From Microbacterium galbinum (GTDB lineage Bacteria; Actinomycetota; Actinomycetes; Actinomycetales; Microbacteriaceae): a DNA stretch of 64,000 bases. Below, one piece after another: positions 27,338-37,257 of this stretch; positions within the stretch are counted from its first letter, which is position 1; each line of letters opens with the position of its first letter. Both the position numbers and the translations under genes were made by a program. The notes beneath the pieces were generated by a model. It did no database searches. It saw only the letters and a list, made by a program, of their open reading frames with translations, and was not told the DNA's origin. The stretch spans positions 1,641,630 through 1,705,629 of the forward strand of contig NZ_CP078077.1 of NCBI RefSeq assembly GCF_023101185.1, read 5' to 3'.

Positions 27338-28122
27338 GCGCCGCCCGCGTGCCGGGGTACGCCCCGCGCACACTCGCGATCCCCGCGACGATCGGGCTCG
27401 TCTTCCTGCTGCTGCCGCTGATCGCGCTGATCTCGCGGGTCGAGTGGGCGACGTTCCTCGACGACGTGACCTCGGATGCCGCGCGCTCCGCACTCGTTCT
27501 CTCGCTCGGCACGGGACTCGTCGCCACGCTGCTCTGCATCGTCGTCGGTGTGCCGCTCGCCCTGCTCATCGCGCGCTCCGGCCCCCGCGTCGCGGCGGTG
27601 CTGCGCGCCGTGGTGACCGTGCCGCTCGTGCTGCCGCCGATGGTCGGCGGCGTCGCGCTCCTCTACCTCTTCGGGCGCGCGGGGTGGCTCGGCGGGCTCG
27701 GCCTGTCGTTCAGCACTCCTGCGGTCGTGCTGGCGCAGTCGTTCGTCGCCCTGCCGTTCCTCGTGCTCGCGGTCGAGGGAGCCGTGCGCGCCGCCGGGGT
27801 CGATCACGAACGCACGGCCGCCGCGCTCGGTGCCGGACGCTGGACGATCCTGCGCCGGATCACCCTCCCCCTCGCGGCTCCCGGCATCGTCGCGGGCGTC
27901 GTGCTGTGCTTCGCCCGGGCGATCGGCGAGTTCGGGGCGACCGCGCTCTTCGCGGGCAACCGGCCGGGGGTCACGCAGACCATGCCGCTGGCGATCTACA
28001 CCGCGTTCAACGGTGCGGGCGTCTCGCAGGGTGCGGCGGTGGCCCTCGCGCTGCTGCTGCTCGCGACCGCGATCGCGGTGCTCCTGCTCGTGCGGGGCTG
28101 GCGGCCGGGGGCGGCGCGATGA
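27334..28122 (+). CDS. modB: ModB, molybdate ABC transporter permease
   Basis: 262 aa, starting at GTG 27334, overlapping modA by 4 nt. Six membrane helices. The cytoplasmic EAA-type loop includes AAALGAGRWTILRRITLPLAAPGI, followed by GEFGATALFAGN, a hallmark of ModB. It forms the channel for molybdate. The stop overlaps the modC ATG by 4 nt. Confidence 0.96.
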   Translation: MSAARVPGYAPRTLAIPATIGLVFLLLPLIALISRVEWATFLDDVTSDAARSALVLSLGTGLVATLLCIVVGVPLALLIARSGPRVAAVLRAVVTVPLVLPPMVGGVALLYLFGRAGWLGGLGLSFSTPAVVLAQSFVALPFLVLAVEGAVRAAGVDHERTAAALGAGRWTILRRITLPLAAPGIVAGVVLCFARAIGEFGATALFAGNRPGVTQTMPLAIYTAFNGAGVSQGAAVALALLLLATAIAVLLLVRGWRPGAAR

Positions 28123-29174
28123 CGGCGATGCGGGCGCATGTGGTCGTCGAGCGCGAGCACTTCGCGGTCGACGTCGCCCTCGCCGTGGCCGCCGGTGAGA
28201 CGGTCGCGGTGATGGGCCCGAGCGGGGCGGGCAAGTCGACGCTGCTGCAGGCGCTCGCCGGGCTCGTGCCACTCGGCGGCGGCGAGATCTCCGTCGGTGA
28301 GCGGGTCGTCGACCGCACCGCCGCGCCCCGCGTGCAGGTCGCCCCGATGCACCGCGGAATCGTGCTGCTCGGACAGGACGCCCGCCTCTTCCCGCACCTC
28401 TCCGTGCGCGAGAACGTCGCCTTCGGCCCGCGGTCGGCCGGCGTCGCGGCTCGCCAGGCCCGGGCATCCGCCGATGCCTGGCTGGAACGCGTCGGCCTCC
28501 CCGGCGCCGGCGATCGGATGCCGCACGAGCTGTCGGGCGGCGAGAGCCAGCGCGTCGCCGTCGCCCGCGCGCTCGCCGCCTCGCCGCAGGCCGTGCTGCT
28601 CGACGAGCCGCTCGTCGCCCTCGACCCCGACACGGCGGCCGGCATCCGCCGAATGCTGCGCGAGCAGCTCGCTGGCGTCACGACCGTCGCCGTCACCCAC
28701 GATGCCGCCGATGCGGTGGCGCTCGCCGACCGGCTGCTCGTCATCGAGGCGGGGCGGGTCACGCAGAGCGGACCGGTGCGTGAGGTGCTGGGCGAGCCGG
28801 CGTCGGACTTCGTCGCCAGCATCGGCGGGGTGAATCGCCTGGTCGGCGTCGCGGACGGCGGGGACTGGAGGGCCGGCGAGGTGCGACTCGCGAGTGCGGA
28901 TGGCGCGTCGCGGGCGCTCGCCGCGGTCGATGGGGTCCCGTTGGCCGCGGTGTTCCGCCCGGAGGATGCGCGCCTGGTCGGGGAAGAGCGGGCGGATGCG
29001 GACGCCTGGACGGTCACCGTGACGGATCTGGAGCAGACCCTCACCGGCGTGCGCGCGCGGACCGGTCTCGGGGTCGTCGACGTGCCGCTGGCGGATGCCG
29101 GGGGGCTGGCGGTCGGGAGCACGGTGCGGGTGAGCGTCGATCCGGCTGCCGTGCGGTTCGTGGCCGTCGACTGA
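28119..29174 (+). CDS. modC: ModC, molybdate ABC transporter ATPase
   Basis: 351 aa, starting at ATG 28119, coupled to modB. Walker A GPSGAGKST, Q-loop LLGQDARLFPH, signature ELSGGESQRVAVARAL and Walker B AVLLDEPLVALD. The C-terminal TOBE/Mop domain (about 290-350; TVTDLEQTLTGVRART, STVRVSVDPAAVRF) allows feedback by molybdate. The gene completes modABC. Confidence 0.96.
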   Translation: MTAMRAHVVVEREHFAVDVALAVAAGETVAVMGPSGAGKSTLLQALAGLVPLGGGEISVGERVVDRTAAPRVQVAPMHRGIVLLGQDARLFPHLSVRENVAFGPRSAGVAARQARASADAWLERVGLPGAGDRMPHELSGGESQRVAVARALAASPQAVLLDEPLVALDPDTAAGIRRMLREQLAGVTTVAVTHDAADAVALADRLLVIEAGRVTQSGPVREVLGEPASDFVASIGGVNRLVGVADGGDWRAGEVRLASADGASRALAAVDGVPLAAVFRPEDARLVGEERADADAWTVTVTDLEQTLTGVRARTGLGVVDVPLADAGGLAVGSTVRVSVDPAAVRFVAVD

Positions 29175-29305
29175 ATCGGCGGCGGCATCCGTTCGGCCGG
29201 GCCGACCGCCTCGCCCTGGCAATCCCCCGTCGATCGCCGACGCACCCGCCCTGACTGGTATTCCAGCGGCTATCCTCGGAGGATGACGGGGATCGAGGGG
29301 GAGCG

Positions 29306-30388
29306 ATGACGGCCGTACCGGTCGTGATCGGCCGCCGAGCGCCCGCTGCCGAGTCCCGTGAGCGGGCGGCGGTCGACCCGCGCGGACTCGTCGACACCCA
29401 CGGCCGCGTGCACCGCGACCTGCGCATCTCCCTCACCGACCGCTGTTCGCTGCGCTGCACCTACTGCATGCCCGAGCAGGGCAACGAGTGGCTCGCACGC
29501 ACCAGCATCCTCTCGACCGACGAGATCGTCGAAGTCGCCGAGGTGGCCGCCGCCCTCGGCATCCGCACGTTCCGTCTCACCGGTGGCGAGCCGCTCCTCC
29601 GGCCCGACATCGTCGACGTCGTGCGGCGCATCTCACGCATCCAGGGGGAGGACGGCCCGGTCGAGGTCGCGATGACGACCAACGGGATCAGCCTGGCCCA
29701 GAAGCTCCCCGCACTCATCGACGCGGGTCTCACGCGCCTGAACATCAGCATCGACACGATCGACCGGCAGCGCTTCGCCGACCTCACCCGGCGCGACCGG
29801 CTCGACGACGTGTTCGAGGGCATCGCGGCGGCCGCGGCATCCGAACTGCGACCGCTCAAGCTCAACGCCGTCGCCATGCGCGGCGTCAACGACGACCAGC
29901 TCGCCGACCTCGTGGCGTTCGCGATGGGCGTCGGCGCGCAGCTGCGCTTCATCGAGCAGATGCCGCTCGACGCGGGGCACACCTGGGATCGCGCGACGAT
30001 GGTCACGCGCGAGGAGATCCTCGAAGCCCTCGGTGAGCGGTGGTCGCTCGAGCCGGTTCCCGGACGCGGGGGAGCGCCCGCCGAGAAATGGCGCATCGAC
30101 GGAGGACCCCACGAGGTGGGCGTCATCGCCTCGGTCACCGCCCCGTTCTGCGGTGCCTGCGACCGCCTGCGGCTCACCGCCGACGGGCAGCTGCGCAACT
30201 GCCTCTTCTCGAACGACGAGTACGACCTCACGACGCTGCTGCGGGGCGAAGCATCCGTTCCCGGACAGCGCGACGACCGGATCGCCGACCTGCTGCGGTC
30301 CTGCATCCTCGGAAAGCTGCCGGGCCATGCGATCGACGACCCGTCGTTCCTGCAGCCCGCCCGGGGGATGAACGCGATCGGCGGCTGA
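29306..30388 (+). CDS. moaA: MoaA, GTP 3',8-cyclase
   Basis: 360 aa, starting at ATG 29306 with GAGGGGGAGCG upstream. Radical-SAM cluster Cys in CSLRCTYC (CxxxCxxC), SAM motif LTGGEPLLRPD, the second [4Fe-4S] cluster in FCGACDRLRLTADGQLRNC, and the essential C-terminal Gly-Gly (NAIGG). It starts Moco synthesis from GTP together with MoaC. It sits 131 bp after modC, with a possible -10 TATCCT at 29271. Confidence 0.97.
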   Translation: MTAVPVVIGRRAPAAESRERAAVDPRGLVDTHGRVHRDLRISLTDRCSLRCTYCMPEQGNEWLARTSILSTDEIVEVAEVAAALGIRTFRLTGGEPLLRPDIVDVVRRISRIQGEDGPVEVAMTTNGISLAQKLPALIDAGLTRLNISIDTIDRQRFADLTRRDRLDDVFEGIAAAAASELRPLKLNAVAMRGVNDDQLADLVAFAMGVGAQLRFIEQMPLDAGHTWDRATMVTREEILEALGERWSLEPVPGRGGAPAEKWRIDGGPHEVGVIASVTAPFCGACDRLRLTADGQLRNCLFSNDEYDLTTLLRGEASVPGQRDDRIADLLRSCILGKLPGHAIDDPSFLQPARGMNAIGG

Positions 30389-30429
30389 GCGGGCGGTTCT
30401 CCGCGGAGTCATGTGCGGGCGGGTGGTCC

Positions 30430-30504
30430 TAACTCAGGAAGAACTCGCCGAAACGCGCTGAAAACGGGCTCGAACGGGCAATCCGACCTGTTCTTCCTGA
30501 GTTA
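30430..30504. repeat. 75-bp palindromic element, family B copy 1
   Basis: Perfect 15-bp arms TAACTCAGGAAGAAC (30430-30444) and GTTCTTCCTGAGTTA (30490-30504) flank a 45-nt centre. The right flank GTGCACG is shared with the copies near 55.6 kb. It lies between the convergent moaA and M20 genes and may terminate both. Confidence 0.9.
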
Positions 30505-30525
30505 GTGCACGGGCCCGCCGTCGCC

Positions 30526-31740
30526 TCAGCCCAGGAACTCCCGCGCGGCGGCCGACATCGCGGTGACCCCGACCTCGATCGTCGGGTGGATGACCGGCGC
30601 GAAGTACGGCGAGTGGTTGGTGGGGATGTCCTTGTCGAGCGTGCCGCCGGCCATCGCCGCCGCGAACGTCGCCGGGTCGACGCCGCCCCAGAACCAGAAC
30701 ACGAGGGGCGCGCCGGTGTCGCGGGCGAACCAGGAGACGTCCTCACTGCCGGTGAACATGCCGGGATCGACGACGGATGCCTCCCCGAGAACACTCTGCA
30801 GCGCACGGGTGACGCGGGCCGTGGCATCCGCATCGTTGATCGTGGGCGGCAGGGTGTGGTCGGTGCGGATCTCGGGTTCGCGCTCGGCTCCGGATGCCGC
30901 GGCCTCGGCGCGCACGATGCGCTCGACGCTCGCGAGCACGCGGTCGCGCATCTCGTCGTTCGGGTAGCGCAGGCTGAGCTCGAGCTTCGCCTCGGCGGGG
31001 ATGATGTTGTTCTTGAGCCCGGCGTGGATCGAGCCCACGGTCACGACGGCGACATCGCGCGGGTCGACCTCGCGCGAGGCGATGGTCTGCAGGCGCATGA
31101 CGGTGGCCGCGGCCATCACGATCGGGTCGATCGTGGAGTGCGGGCGAGAGCCGTGCCCGCCGCGTCCGTGCAGGGTGACGGTGAGGCCGTCGGATGCCGC
31201 CATCTGCGTGCCGGGGCGCACACCGATCGTGCCGGCGGGCAGCGGGGTGACGTGCTGGCCGAGCACGATGTCGGGCTTCGGGGCGATGTCGAGCAGCCCG
31301 TCGTCGAGCATCGCGCGGGAGCCGGCGCCATATTCCTCGGCGGGCTGGATGAGCACGACGAGCGTGCCCGACCACTCGGCGCGATCGGCGACGAGCTTCT
31401 CGACGGCACCGATCATCGCGGTCACGTGCATGTCGTGGCCGCAGGCGTGCATGACGGGCACGGTGTTGCCGGCGGGATCGATGCCGGTGGCGGTGCTCGC
31501 GTAGGCGAGGCCGGTCTGCTCGCCCACGGGCAGTGCGTCCATGTCGGCGCGCACCCACACGACCGGGCCGTCGCCGTTGGTCAGGATGCCGACCACGCCC
31601 GTCACCCCGACGCCCTCGTGCACCTCGAGTCCGAGGTCGCGCAGGTGGCCGGCGGCGATGCCGGCGGTGCGGGTCTCCTGGAAGGAGAGTTCGGGGTGCT
31701 GGTGCAGGTCGACGTAGAGCGCTTCGAGATCGATCGTCAT
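30526..31740 (-). CDS. M20 family amidohydrolase (N-acyl amino acid / hippurate hydrolase type)
   Basis: 404 aa. M20D pattern: WVRADMDALPV, MHACGHDMH (metal ligands), IQPAEEYGAG with the catalytic Glu, GRGGHGSRPH in the dimerisation domain and HSPYFAPV near the C-terminus with a metal-binding His. No signal peptide, so it is cytosolic. Expected to hydrolyse N-acyl or aminoacyl amides, for example hippurate-like compounds or peptidoglycan-derived amides. Downstream of a TetR gene on the same strand, with a family A repeat between them. Substrate unknown. Confidence 0.9.
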   Translation of the reverse strand: MTIDLEALYVDLHQHPELSFQETRTAGIAAGHLRDLGLEVHEGVGVTGVVGILTNGDGPVVWVRADMDALPVGEQTGLAYASTATGIDPAGNTVPVMHACGHDMHVTAMIGAVEKLVADRAEWSGTLVVLIQPAEEYGAGSRAMLDDGLLDIAPKPDIVLGQHVTPLPAGTIGVRPGTQMAASDGLTVTLHGRGGHGSRPHSTIDPIVMAAATVMRLQTIASREVDPRDVAVVTVGSIHAGLKNNIIPAEAKLELSLRYPNDEMRDRVLASVERIVRAEAAASGAEREPEIRTDHTLPPTINDADATARVTRALQSVLGEASVVDPGMFTGSEDVSWFARDTGAPLVFWFWGGVDPATFAAAMAGGTLDKDIPTNHSPYFAPVIHPTIEVGVTAMSAAAREFLG

Positions 31741-31779
31741 GGCCCGAGCCTATCCGGCGGGGAGCGGGTCGCGCCTGGT

Positions 31780-31843
31780 GCACCGATCGGTGCAGAACGT
31801 CGGGAATGCGCGTTGAGAACCGGCGTTTCGCACCGATCAGTGC
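31780..31843. repeat. 64-bp palindromic element, family A copy 3
   Basis: Arms 31780-31803 and 31820-31843, core CACCGATCGGTGC and GTTTCGCACCGATC, with a 16-nt centre. Same length as copies 1 and 2. Confidence 0.9.
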
Positions 31844-31860
31844 ACAGGGTCGCCCAGGGG

Positions 31861-32541
31861 TCAGGCGCCCGCGACGTAGGTCTCGAGAGCGGGGCCGGGG
31901 CGCAGTACCGCGGTGACGATCGCCTGGATGGCGAAGGCGCTGGTCTCGCCGAGCTCGATGAGGTCGGGGTGCAGCAGCCACTGAAGTTGCAGGCCGTCCA
32001 TGACGGCGAGGATGCTGGCGGATGCCGCGGCGATCGTGTCGGGCGCGGTGACGCCCTCCTGCGCGCAGAGCTCGTGGAACGCGGCGGTCACCTCGCGGCG
32101 GAGGGTCGTGTAGCGCTCCTCGAAGTACTCGCGTCCGGGGTGGTGGTCGGTGACCGACTCCGAGGAGAGCACGGTGTACGCCTGCACGATGCCGGGGCGC
32201 AGCTCGTTAGCGAACGCGGTGCGCACGAGGTGCAGGAACAGCTCGGGCCCGTCCGGGATGTGCTTCTCGGCGAGGTCCGCGACGTCGGCCTGGTCGCGAT
32301 ACGCGAGCACTTCGAGCAGCAGCTTCTGCTTCGAGCCGAAGTGGTGGAGCACGCCGGCGTGGGTCATGCCCACCTGTTCGGCGACATCGGCGAGGGTGCC
32401 GTTGGTCGATCCCTTGTTGCCGAAGATCTCGACGGCGGCCTGGAGGATCAGCTCGCGCTTGGCGCGGGTCGCCGGGCGCACCCGCGACTTCTCGCTGCTC
32501 TCGTTCACGGGACCCCCGTCGTTGGTGTTCAGGCTTGCCAT
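31861..32541 (-). CDS. TetR/AcrR family regulator
   Basis: 226 aa from ATG 32541; a GTG three codons earlier is possible but lies in the operator. HTH at about 25-70 (RELILQAAVEIFGNKGSTNG, LADVAEQVGMTHAGVLHHFGSKQKLL), then the ligand domain. It is divergent from the oligosaccharide ABC operon, with two matching 18-bp sites between them. It most likely represses both that operon and itself. Confidence 0.9.
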   Translation of the reverse strand: MASLNTNDGGPVNESSEKSRVRPATRAKRELILQAAVEIFGNKGSTNGTLADVAEQVGMTHAGVLHHFGSKQKLLLEVLAYRDQADVADLAEKHIPDGPELFLHLVRTAFANELRPGIVQAYTVLSSESVTDHHPGREYFEERYTTLRREVTAAFHELCAQEGVTAPDTIAAASASILAVMDGLQLQWLLHPDLIELGETSAFAIQAIVTAVLRPGPALETYVAGA

Positions 32542-32542
32542 C

Positions 32543-32560
32543 TTACTCACCAGTAGGTAA
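32543..32560. promoter_or_regulatory. Putative TetR operator, site 1
   Basis: TTACTCACCAGTAGGTAA. It matches site 2 at 14 of 18 positions and is a partial palindrome (TTACT..AGTA), directly in front of the tetR ATG. Confidence 0.7.
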
Positions 32561-32576
32561 CCTCACGAAAGCTTAC

Positions 32577-32594
32577 TTTCTCGCCAGTAAGCAA
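32577..32594. promoter_or_regulatory. Putative TetR operator, site 2
   Basis: TTTCTCGCCAGTAAGCAA, 34 bp from site 1. CTTACT and AGTAAG half-sites flank it. It lies towards the substrate-binding-protein gene. Confidence 0.65.
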
Positions 32595-32667
32595 ATCACG
32601 ACGCCGTCGATCGACCGACCGCTCGACGGCAACGCAGCACAATGACCCGTGCCCCCAAGGAGAAGCA

Positions 32668-34335
32668 ATGAAGCTCAGAAGGTCCTTGATCGCCCTCGCG
32701 GCGGTCACCGCGCTCGGCACCACCGCGCTCGCCGGATGCTCGTCCGGTGGATCATCGGATGCCGGTGACGGCGCCGGCTCCGCCGCCCTCACGATCGCCA
32801 AGCCCGACGGCGCGATCACCACCGAGTCGAACAACCCCTACGTCGGCGACTCCGCCGCCTCGAAGTACGGATACGGCAAGGTCATCTTCGAGACCCTCGG
32901 ACTCGTCAACCAGACCGGCGACCGCGGCGTCACCCCGTGGCTCGCCGAGAGCATCGAGTGGAACGACGACTACACGCAGCTCACGGTCGTGCCGCGCGAG
33001 GGCGTCACCTGGAGCGACGGCGAACCCTTCACCGCCGACGACATCGTCTTCACCTACGAGCTCGTCTCGACCCCGGCGCTCGACACCGCCGGCCTGAAGT
33101 TCGAGGGGGCGACCGTCGACGGCGACGCCGTGACCCTCACCTTCGGAGAGTCGAAGTACGTCAACCAGGCGCGCGTGCTGCACGTGCCGATCGTGCCGAA
33201 GCACATCTGGGAGAACCTCGACGAGCCGGCCACCGACCCGGTCACGGGTGACGACCTCGTGGGCACCGGCCCCTACGTCCTCTCGAACTGGTCGACCGAG
33301 TCGGTCACCCTCGAGGCCCGCGACGACTACTGGGGCGGCGACCTCGCCGTGCCCGAGCTGCACTACGTCTCGTACGGCGACAACACCGCTCTGACCACCG
33401 CCCTCGCGCAGGGCGAGGCGGACTGGGCGCAGGCCTTCATCCCGCAGATCGAGGAGCAGTTCCTCTCGGCCGACCCCGAGCACAACAAGTTCTTCGTCGC
33501 CCCGACCACGGGATCGGCGACGCTGTTCATGAACCTGCAGGAGAAGCCGTTCGACGACCCGGCGTTCCGTCAGGCGCTCGCCTGGGTGATCGACCGCGAC
33601 GCCTACGTCGACATCGCCCGCGAGGGCGCGAGCGAGCCGGTGTGGTCGGTGACCGGTCTGTCGTCGATCCTCGAGGACGAGATCCAGCCCGAGTTCGCGG
33701 GCCAGAACTACGAGGTGGATGCCGAGAAGGCGCGCGACCTGCTGGAGGGCGCGGGCTACACGTGGAAGGACGACGCGCTCGTCGACCCCGACGGCACGCC
33801 CGTCTCGTTCACGCTCTCGGTGCCCTCGGGCTGGAGCGACTGGAACACCGCGCAGGAGCTCATCGCCGAAGACGTCAAGGAGTCCATCGGCGCCGAGGTC
33901 AAGATCGACATGCCCGACTGGGGCGGCTGGGCCGACCCGCGCGACAATGGCACGTTCTCGGCGATCATCCACTGGCTCGAGGACAGCGGCACGGCCTACG
34001 GTCTGTACACCTCGACCATGGATCCGCGCTGGATCTCCCCGGAGGGCATCGCCGGCTTCAACTTCGGCCGGTTCGAGGACCCCGCCGCGACCGAGGCGCT
34101 GAACACCTACGCGAACGCCTCGTCCGACGAGGAGCGCACCGCATCGCTCGACACGCTGCAGAAGATCTTCGTCGAGCAGGTGCCGGCGATCCCGCTCGGT
34201 GCGCACCCGCTGCTGGGCGAGTACAACACGCGCAACTACGTCGGCTGGCCGTCGGAGGAGGACCCCTACGCCTCGGGTGACCCGACGCAGCAGAACATCG
34301 TGCAGATCCTCACGAAGCTCAAGCCCGCCGAGTAG
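32668..34335 (+). CDS. ABC transporter substrate-binding lipoprotein, family 5 (oligopeptide/oligosaccharide)
   Basis: 555 aa. ATG 32668 follows CAAGGAGAAGCA. Signal peptide with lipobox LAGCSSG (Cys about 23), then the two-lobed SBP_bac_5 fold: PWLAESIEWNDDYTQLTV, WSDGEPFTADDIVFTYEL, GTGPYVLSNW, VSYGDNTALTTALAQGEADWA and FRQALAWVIDRD. First gene of a five-gene importer followed by a GH3 glycosidase, so a beta-linked oligosaccharide is the likelier cargo than a peptide (inference from neighbours). Confidence 0.93.
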   Translation: MKLRRSLIALAAVTALGTTALAGCSSGGSSDAGDGAGSAALTIAKPDGAITTESNNPYVGDSAASKYGYGKVIFETLGLVNQTGDRGVTPWLAESIEWNDDYTQLTVVPREGVTWSDGEPFTADDIVFTYELVSTPALDTAGLKFEGATVDGDAVTLTFGESKYVNQARVLHVPIVPKHIWENLDEPATDPVTGDDLVGTGPYVLSNWSTESVTLEARDDYWGGDLAVPELHYVSYGDNTALTTALAQGEADWAQAFIPQIEEQFLSADPEHNKFFVAPTTGSATLFMNLQEKPFDDPAFRQALAWVIDRDAYVDIAREGASEPVWSVTGLSSILEDEIQPEFAGQNYEVDAEKARDLLEGAGYTWKDDALVDPDGTPVSFTLSVPSGWSDWNTAQELIAEDVKESIGAEVKIDMPDWGGWADPRDNGTFSAIIHWLEDSGTAYGLYTSTMDPRWISPEGIAGFNFGRFEDPAATEALNTYANASSDEERTASLDTLQKIFVEQVPAIPLGAHPLLGEYNTRNYVGWPSEEDPYASGDPTQQNIVQILTKLKPAE

Positions 34336-34353
34336 CCCTTCGTCGAGGAGGCC

Positions 34354-34422
34354 GGGCTTCGACAGGCTCAGCCACCCATTGGGTCATCGACCACCCACTG
34401 GGTCCCTGAGCCTGTCGAAGGG
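34354..34422. repeat. Family F inverted pair (hairpin) after the SBP gene
   Basis: CTTCGACAGGCTCAG faces a downstream GGGTCCCTGAGCCTGTCGAA, with partly complementary flanks, so the pair can form one hairpin in the SBP-to-ATPase gap. This may reduce readthrough and so favour SBP over the other subunits (inference). Confidence 0.8.
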
Positions 34423-34444
34423 CCCCGGCCTCCTCTTCTGAACT

Positions 34445-34466
34445 GGGTCCCTGAGCCTGTCGAAGG
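34445..34466. repeat. Family F repeat, direct copy
   Basis: GGGTCCCTGAGCCTGTCGAA plus GG, 45 bp after the previous direct copy. The flanking CCCCGGCCTCCTCTTC is duplicated too. Confidence 0.9.
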
Positions 34467-34488
34467 CCCCGGCCTCCTCTTCGGAACT

Positions 34489-34511
34489 GGGTCCCTGAGC
34501 CTGTCGAAGGG
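34489..34511. repeat. Family F repeat, direct copy
   Basis: Third direct copy, 44 bp after the second. The whole 44-45-bp unit, including CCGGCCTCCTCTTC, is tandemly repeated with one or two changes. Confidence 0.9.
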
Positions 34512-34543
34512 CCCCCACGCCGCACCCCACGAAGGAACCCCCC

Positions 34544-35364
<821 letters not shown>

Positions 35365-35368
<4 letters not shown>

Positions 35369-36171
35369 CCACCCTCGAGTTCCAGAACATCACCAAGACC
35401 TACACGGTGCGCGGCGCCGGGCAGATCACCGCTCTCGACGACGTGAGCTTCACCCTCGACTCGGGGCGCACGCTCGGCCTCGTCGGTCAGTCGGGCAGCG
35501 GAAAGTCGACGATCGCGAAGATCCTCACGCAGCTCGAGACCCCCACGAGCGGTCGGGTGCTGCTCGACGGCGCACCCGTGCCGCGACGCGGCAAGGGCCT
35601 GCGGCGGTACCGCCAGCAGTTGCGCATGGTCTTCCAGGATCCGTTCGCCTCGCTCAACCCGTACCACTCGATCCGCTACCACCTCGAGCGGCCGATCCGC
35701 CTCGACGACGTCGTGCCGAAGAAGGACACCGAAGACGAGGTGCGGCGCCTGCTCGCGCGCGTCCGGCTCGATGCGGATGCCGTGATCGATCGCCGCCCGC
35801 ACGAGCTGTCGGGCGGCCAGCGCCAGCGCGTCGCGATCGCCCGCGCGCTGGCCTCGCGTCCGTCGATCCTGGTGGCCGACGAACCGGTGTCGATGCTCGA
35901 TGTCTCGATCCGCCTCGGCGTGCTCACCCTGCTCGCCGACCTCCAGCGCGAAGAGGGGCTCGGCGTGCTCTACATCACGCACGACCTCGCCACCGCGCGC
36001 CACTTCAGCGACGAGATCATGGTGCTCAACCAGGGGCGCGTGGTCGAGTACGGCACCGCCGACGACGTCATCCTGAACCCGCAGGACCCGTATACGCGCG
36101 AGTTGCGCGCGGCATCCCCCGATCCCGAGAAGCACTTCGCCTCGGCATCCGCGAACGGAGGCGCGCTGTGA
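35365..36171 (+). CDS. ABC transporter ATP-binding protein, OppF/DppF-like
   Basis: 268 aa, starting at ATG 35365, coupled to the OppD-like gene. Walker A GQSGSGKST, Q-loop MVFQDPFASLNPYHS, signature ELSGGQRQRVAIARAL, Walker B ILVADEPVSMLD and H-loop ITHDLATAR. Second ATPase of the heterodimeric importer. The stop overlaps the permease start by 4 nt. Confidence 0.94.
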
Positions 36172-37256
36172 GCACCGCATTCCCCCAGCTCGACGACAAC
36201 GACCTCATCCAGCAGGACGCGCTCGAGGTCGGCACGACCGCGACGACGGCCGAGCGCGGGCGACGCCCGGTCGCCTGGCGCTTCTTCCTCGGGCGCGCGG
36301 GCTTCTACCTGTTCACCCTCTGGGCCGCGATCACGATCAACTTCTTCCTGCCGCGCTTCATGAAGGGCGACGCGGTCAGCTCGTACCTCGCGCGCAACCG
36401 CAACGTCAGCCCGGAGGCTGCGGAGTCGCTGCGCATCCTTCTCGGCATCGACAGCGACAAGTCGATCTGGCAGCAGTACATCGAGTACTGGGGGATGCTG
36501 TTCCGCGGCGACCTCGGCATCTCGACGCTGCACGGGCTCCGACCGGTGGGCGAGGTGCTCGCCGCCGCCCTGCCGTGGACGCTGGGCCTGGTGGGCCTCG
36601 CGACCATCATCTCGTTCCTCATCGGCACCGTCGGTGGCGCGATCGTCGGCTGGAAGCGGGGGAGCAGGCTCGACGCGCTCATCCCGATCACGACCTTCTT
36701 CAACACGATCCCGTACTTCTGGCTGGGGCTCATCGCGATCGCGATCTTCTCGTCGACGCTGAAGTGGTTCCCGTCGTCGCACGCCTACGACAAGGGCCAG
36801 TCTCCCGAGTGGAGCCTCGACTTCATCGGCCAGGTGATCATGCACGGCACGCTGCCCGCGATGACGATCATCATCGCGTCACTCGGCGGATGGATGCTCG
36901 GCATGCGCAACATGATGCTGACCGTTCTCGACGAGGACTACATCACCGTCGCGCAGGCGAAGGGCATGCCGAATCGGCGCGTGCTCTGGGCGTATGCCGC
37001 GCGAAACGCGGTGCTGCCGCAGATCCAGAGCTTCGCGCTCTCGATCGGCTTCATCGTCGGCGGCACGATCGTCATGGAGATGGTCTTCAGCTACCCCGGC
37101 CTCGGCAAGCTGCTTCTCGACGCCACCAACGCCAAGGACTTCGCGCTCATGCAGGGCGTCTTCCTGGTGATCACGCTCTCGGTGCTCGCGGCCAACATCC
37201 TCGCCGATGTCGTCTACGCGTACCTCGACCCGCGCACCCGCCAGACGGAGGCTTGA
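36168..37256 (+). CDS. ABC transporter permease, OppB/DppB-like
   Basis: 362 aa, starting at GTG 36168. A soluble N-terminus of about 45 residues, then six membrane helices. Typical DppB elements: AITINFFLPRFMKGD, GIDSDKSIWQQYIEYW (the dipeptide-permease N-terminal domain), and the EAA loop MTVLDEDYITVAQAKGMPNRRV followed by FIVGGTIVMEMVFSYPGLG. It forms the channel together with the next gene. Confidence 0.94.
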   Translation: MSTAFPQLDDNDLIQQDALEVGTTATTAERGRRPVAWRFFLGRAGFYLFTLWAAITINFFLPRFMKGDAVSSYLARNRNVSPEAAESLRILLGIDSDKSIWQQYIEYWGMLFRGDLGISTLHGLRPVGEVLAAALPWTLGLVGLATIISFLIGTVGGAIVGWKRGSRLDALIPITTFFNTIPYFWLGLIAIAIFSSTLKWFPSSHAYDKGQSPEWSLDFIGQVIMHGTLPAMTIIIASLGGWMLGMRNMMLTVLDEDYITVAQAKGMPNRRVLWAYAARNAVLPQIQSFALSIGFIVGGTIVMEMVFSYPGLGKLLLDATNAKDFALMQGVFLVITLSVLAANILADVVYAYLDPRTRQTEA

Positions 37257-37257
37257 G

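Noticed and set aside
29175..29305. Possible Moco riboswitch before moaA
   Set aside because: Only 131 bp, with no extended paired structure visible. A simple promoter and ribosome site explain the stretch.
34400..34511. Direct 22-bp repeats separated by about 22 bp, resembling a short CRISPR
   Set aside because: The intervening sequence is itself repeated, copies of the same repeat occur inside genes and inverted elsewhere, and there are no cas genes.
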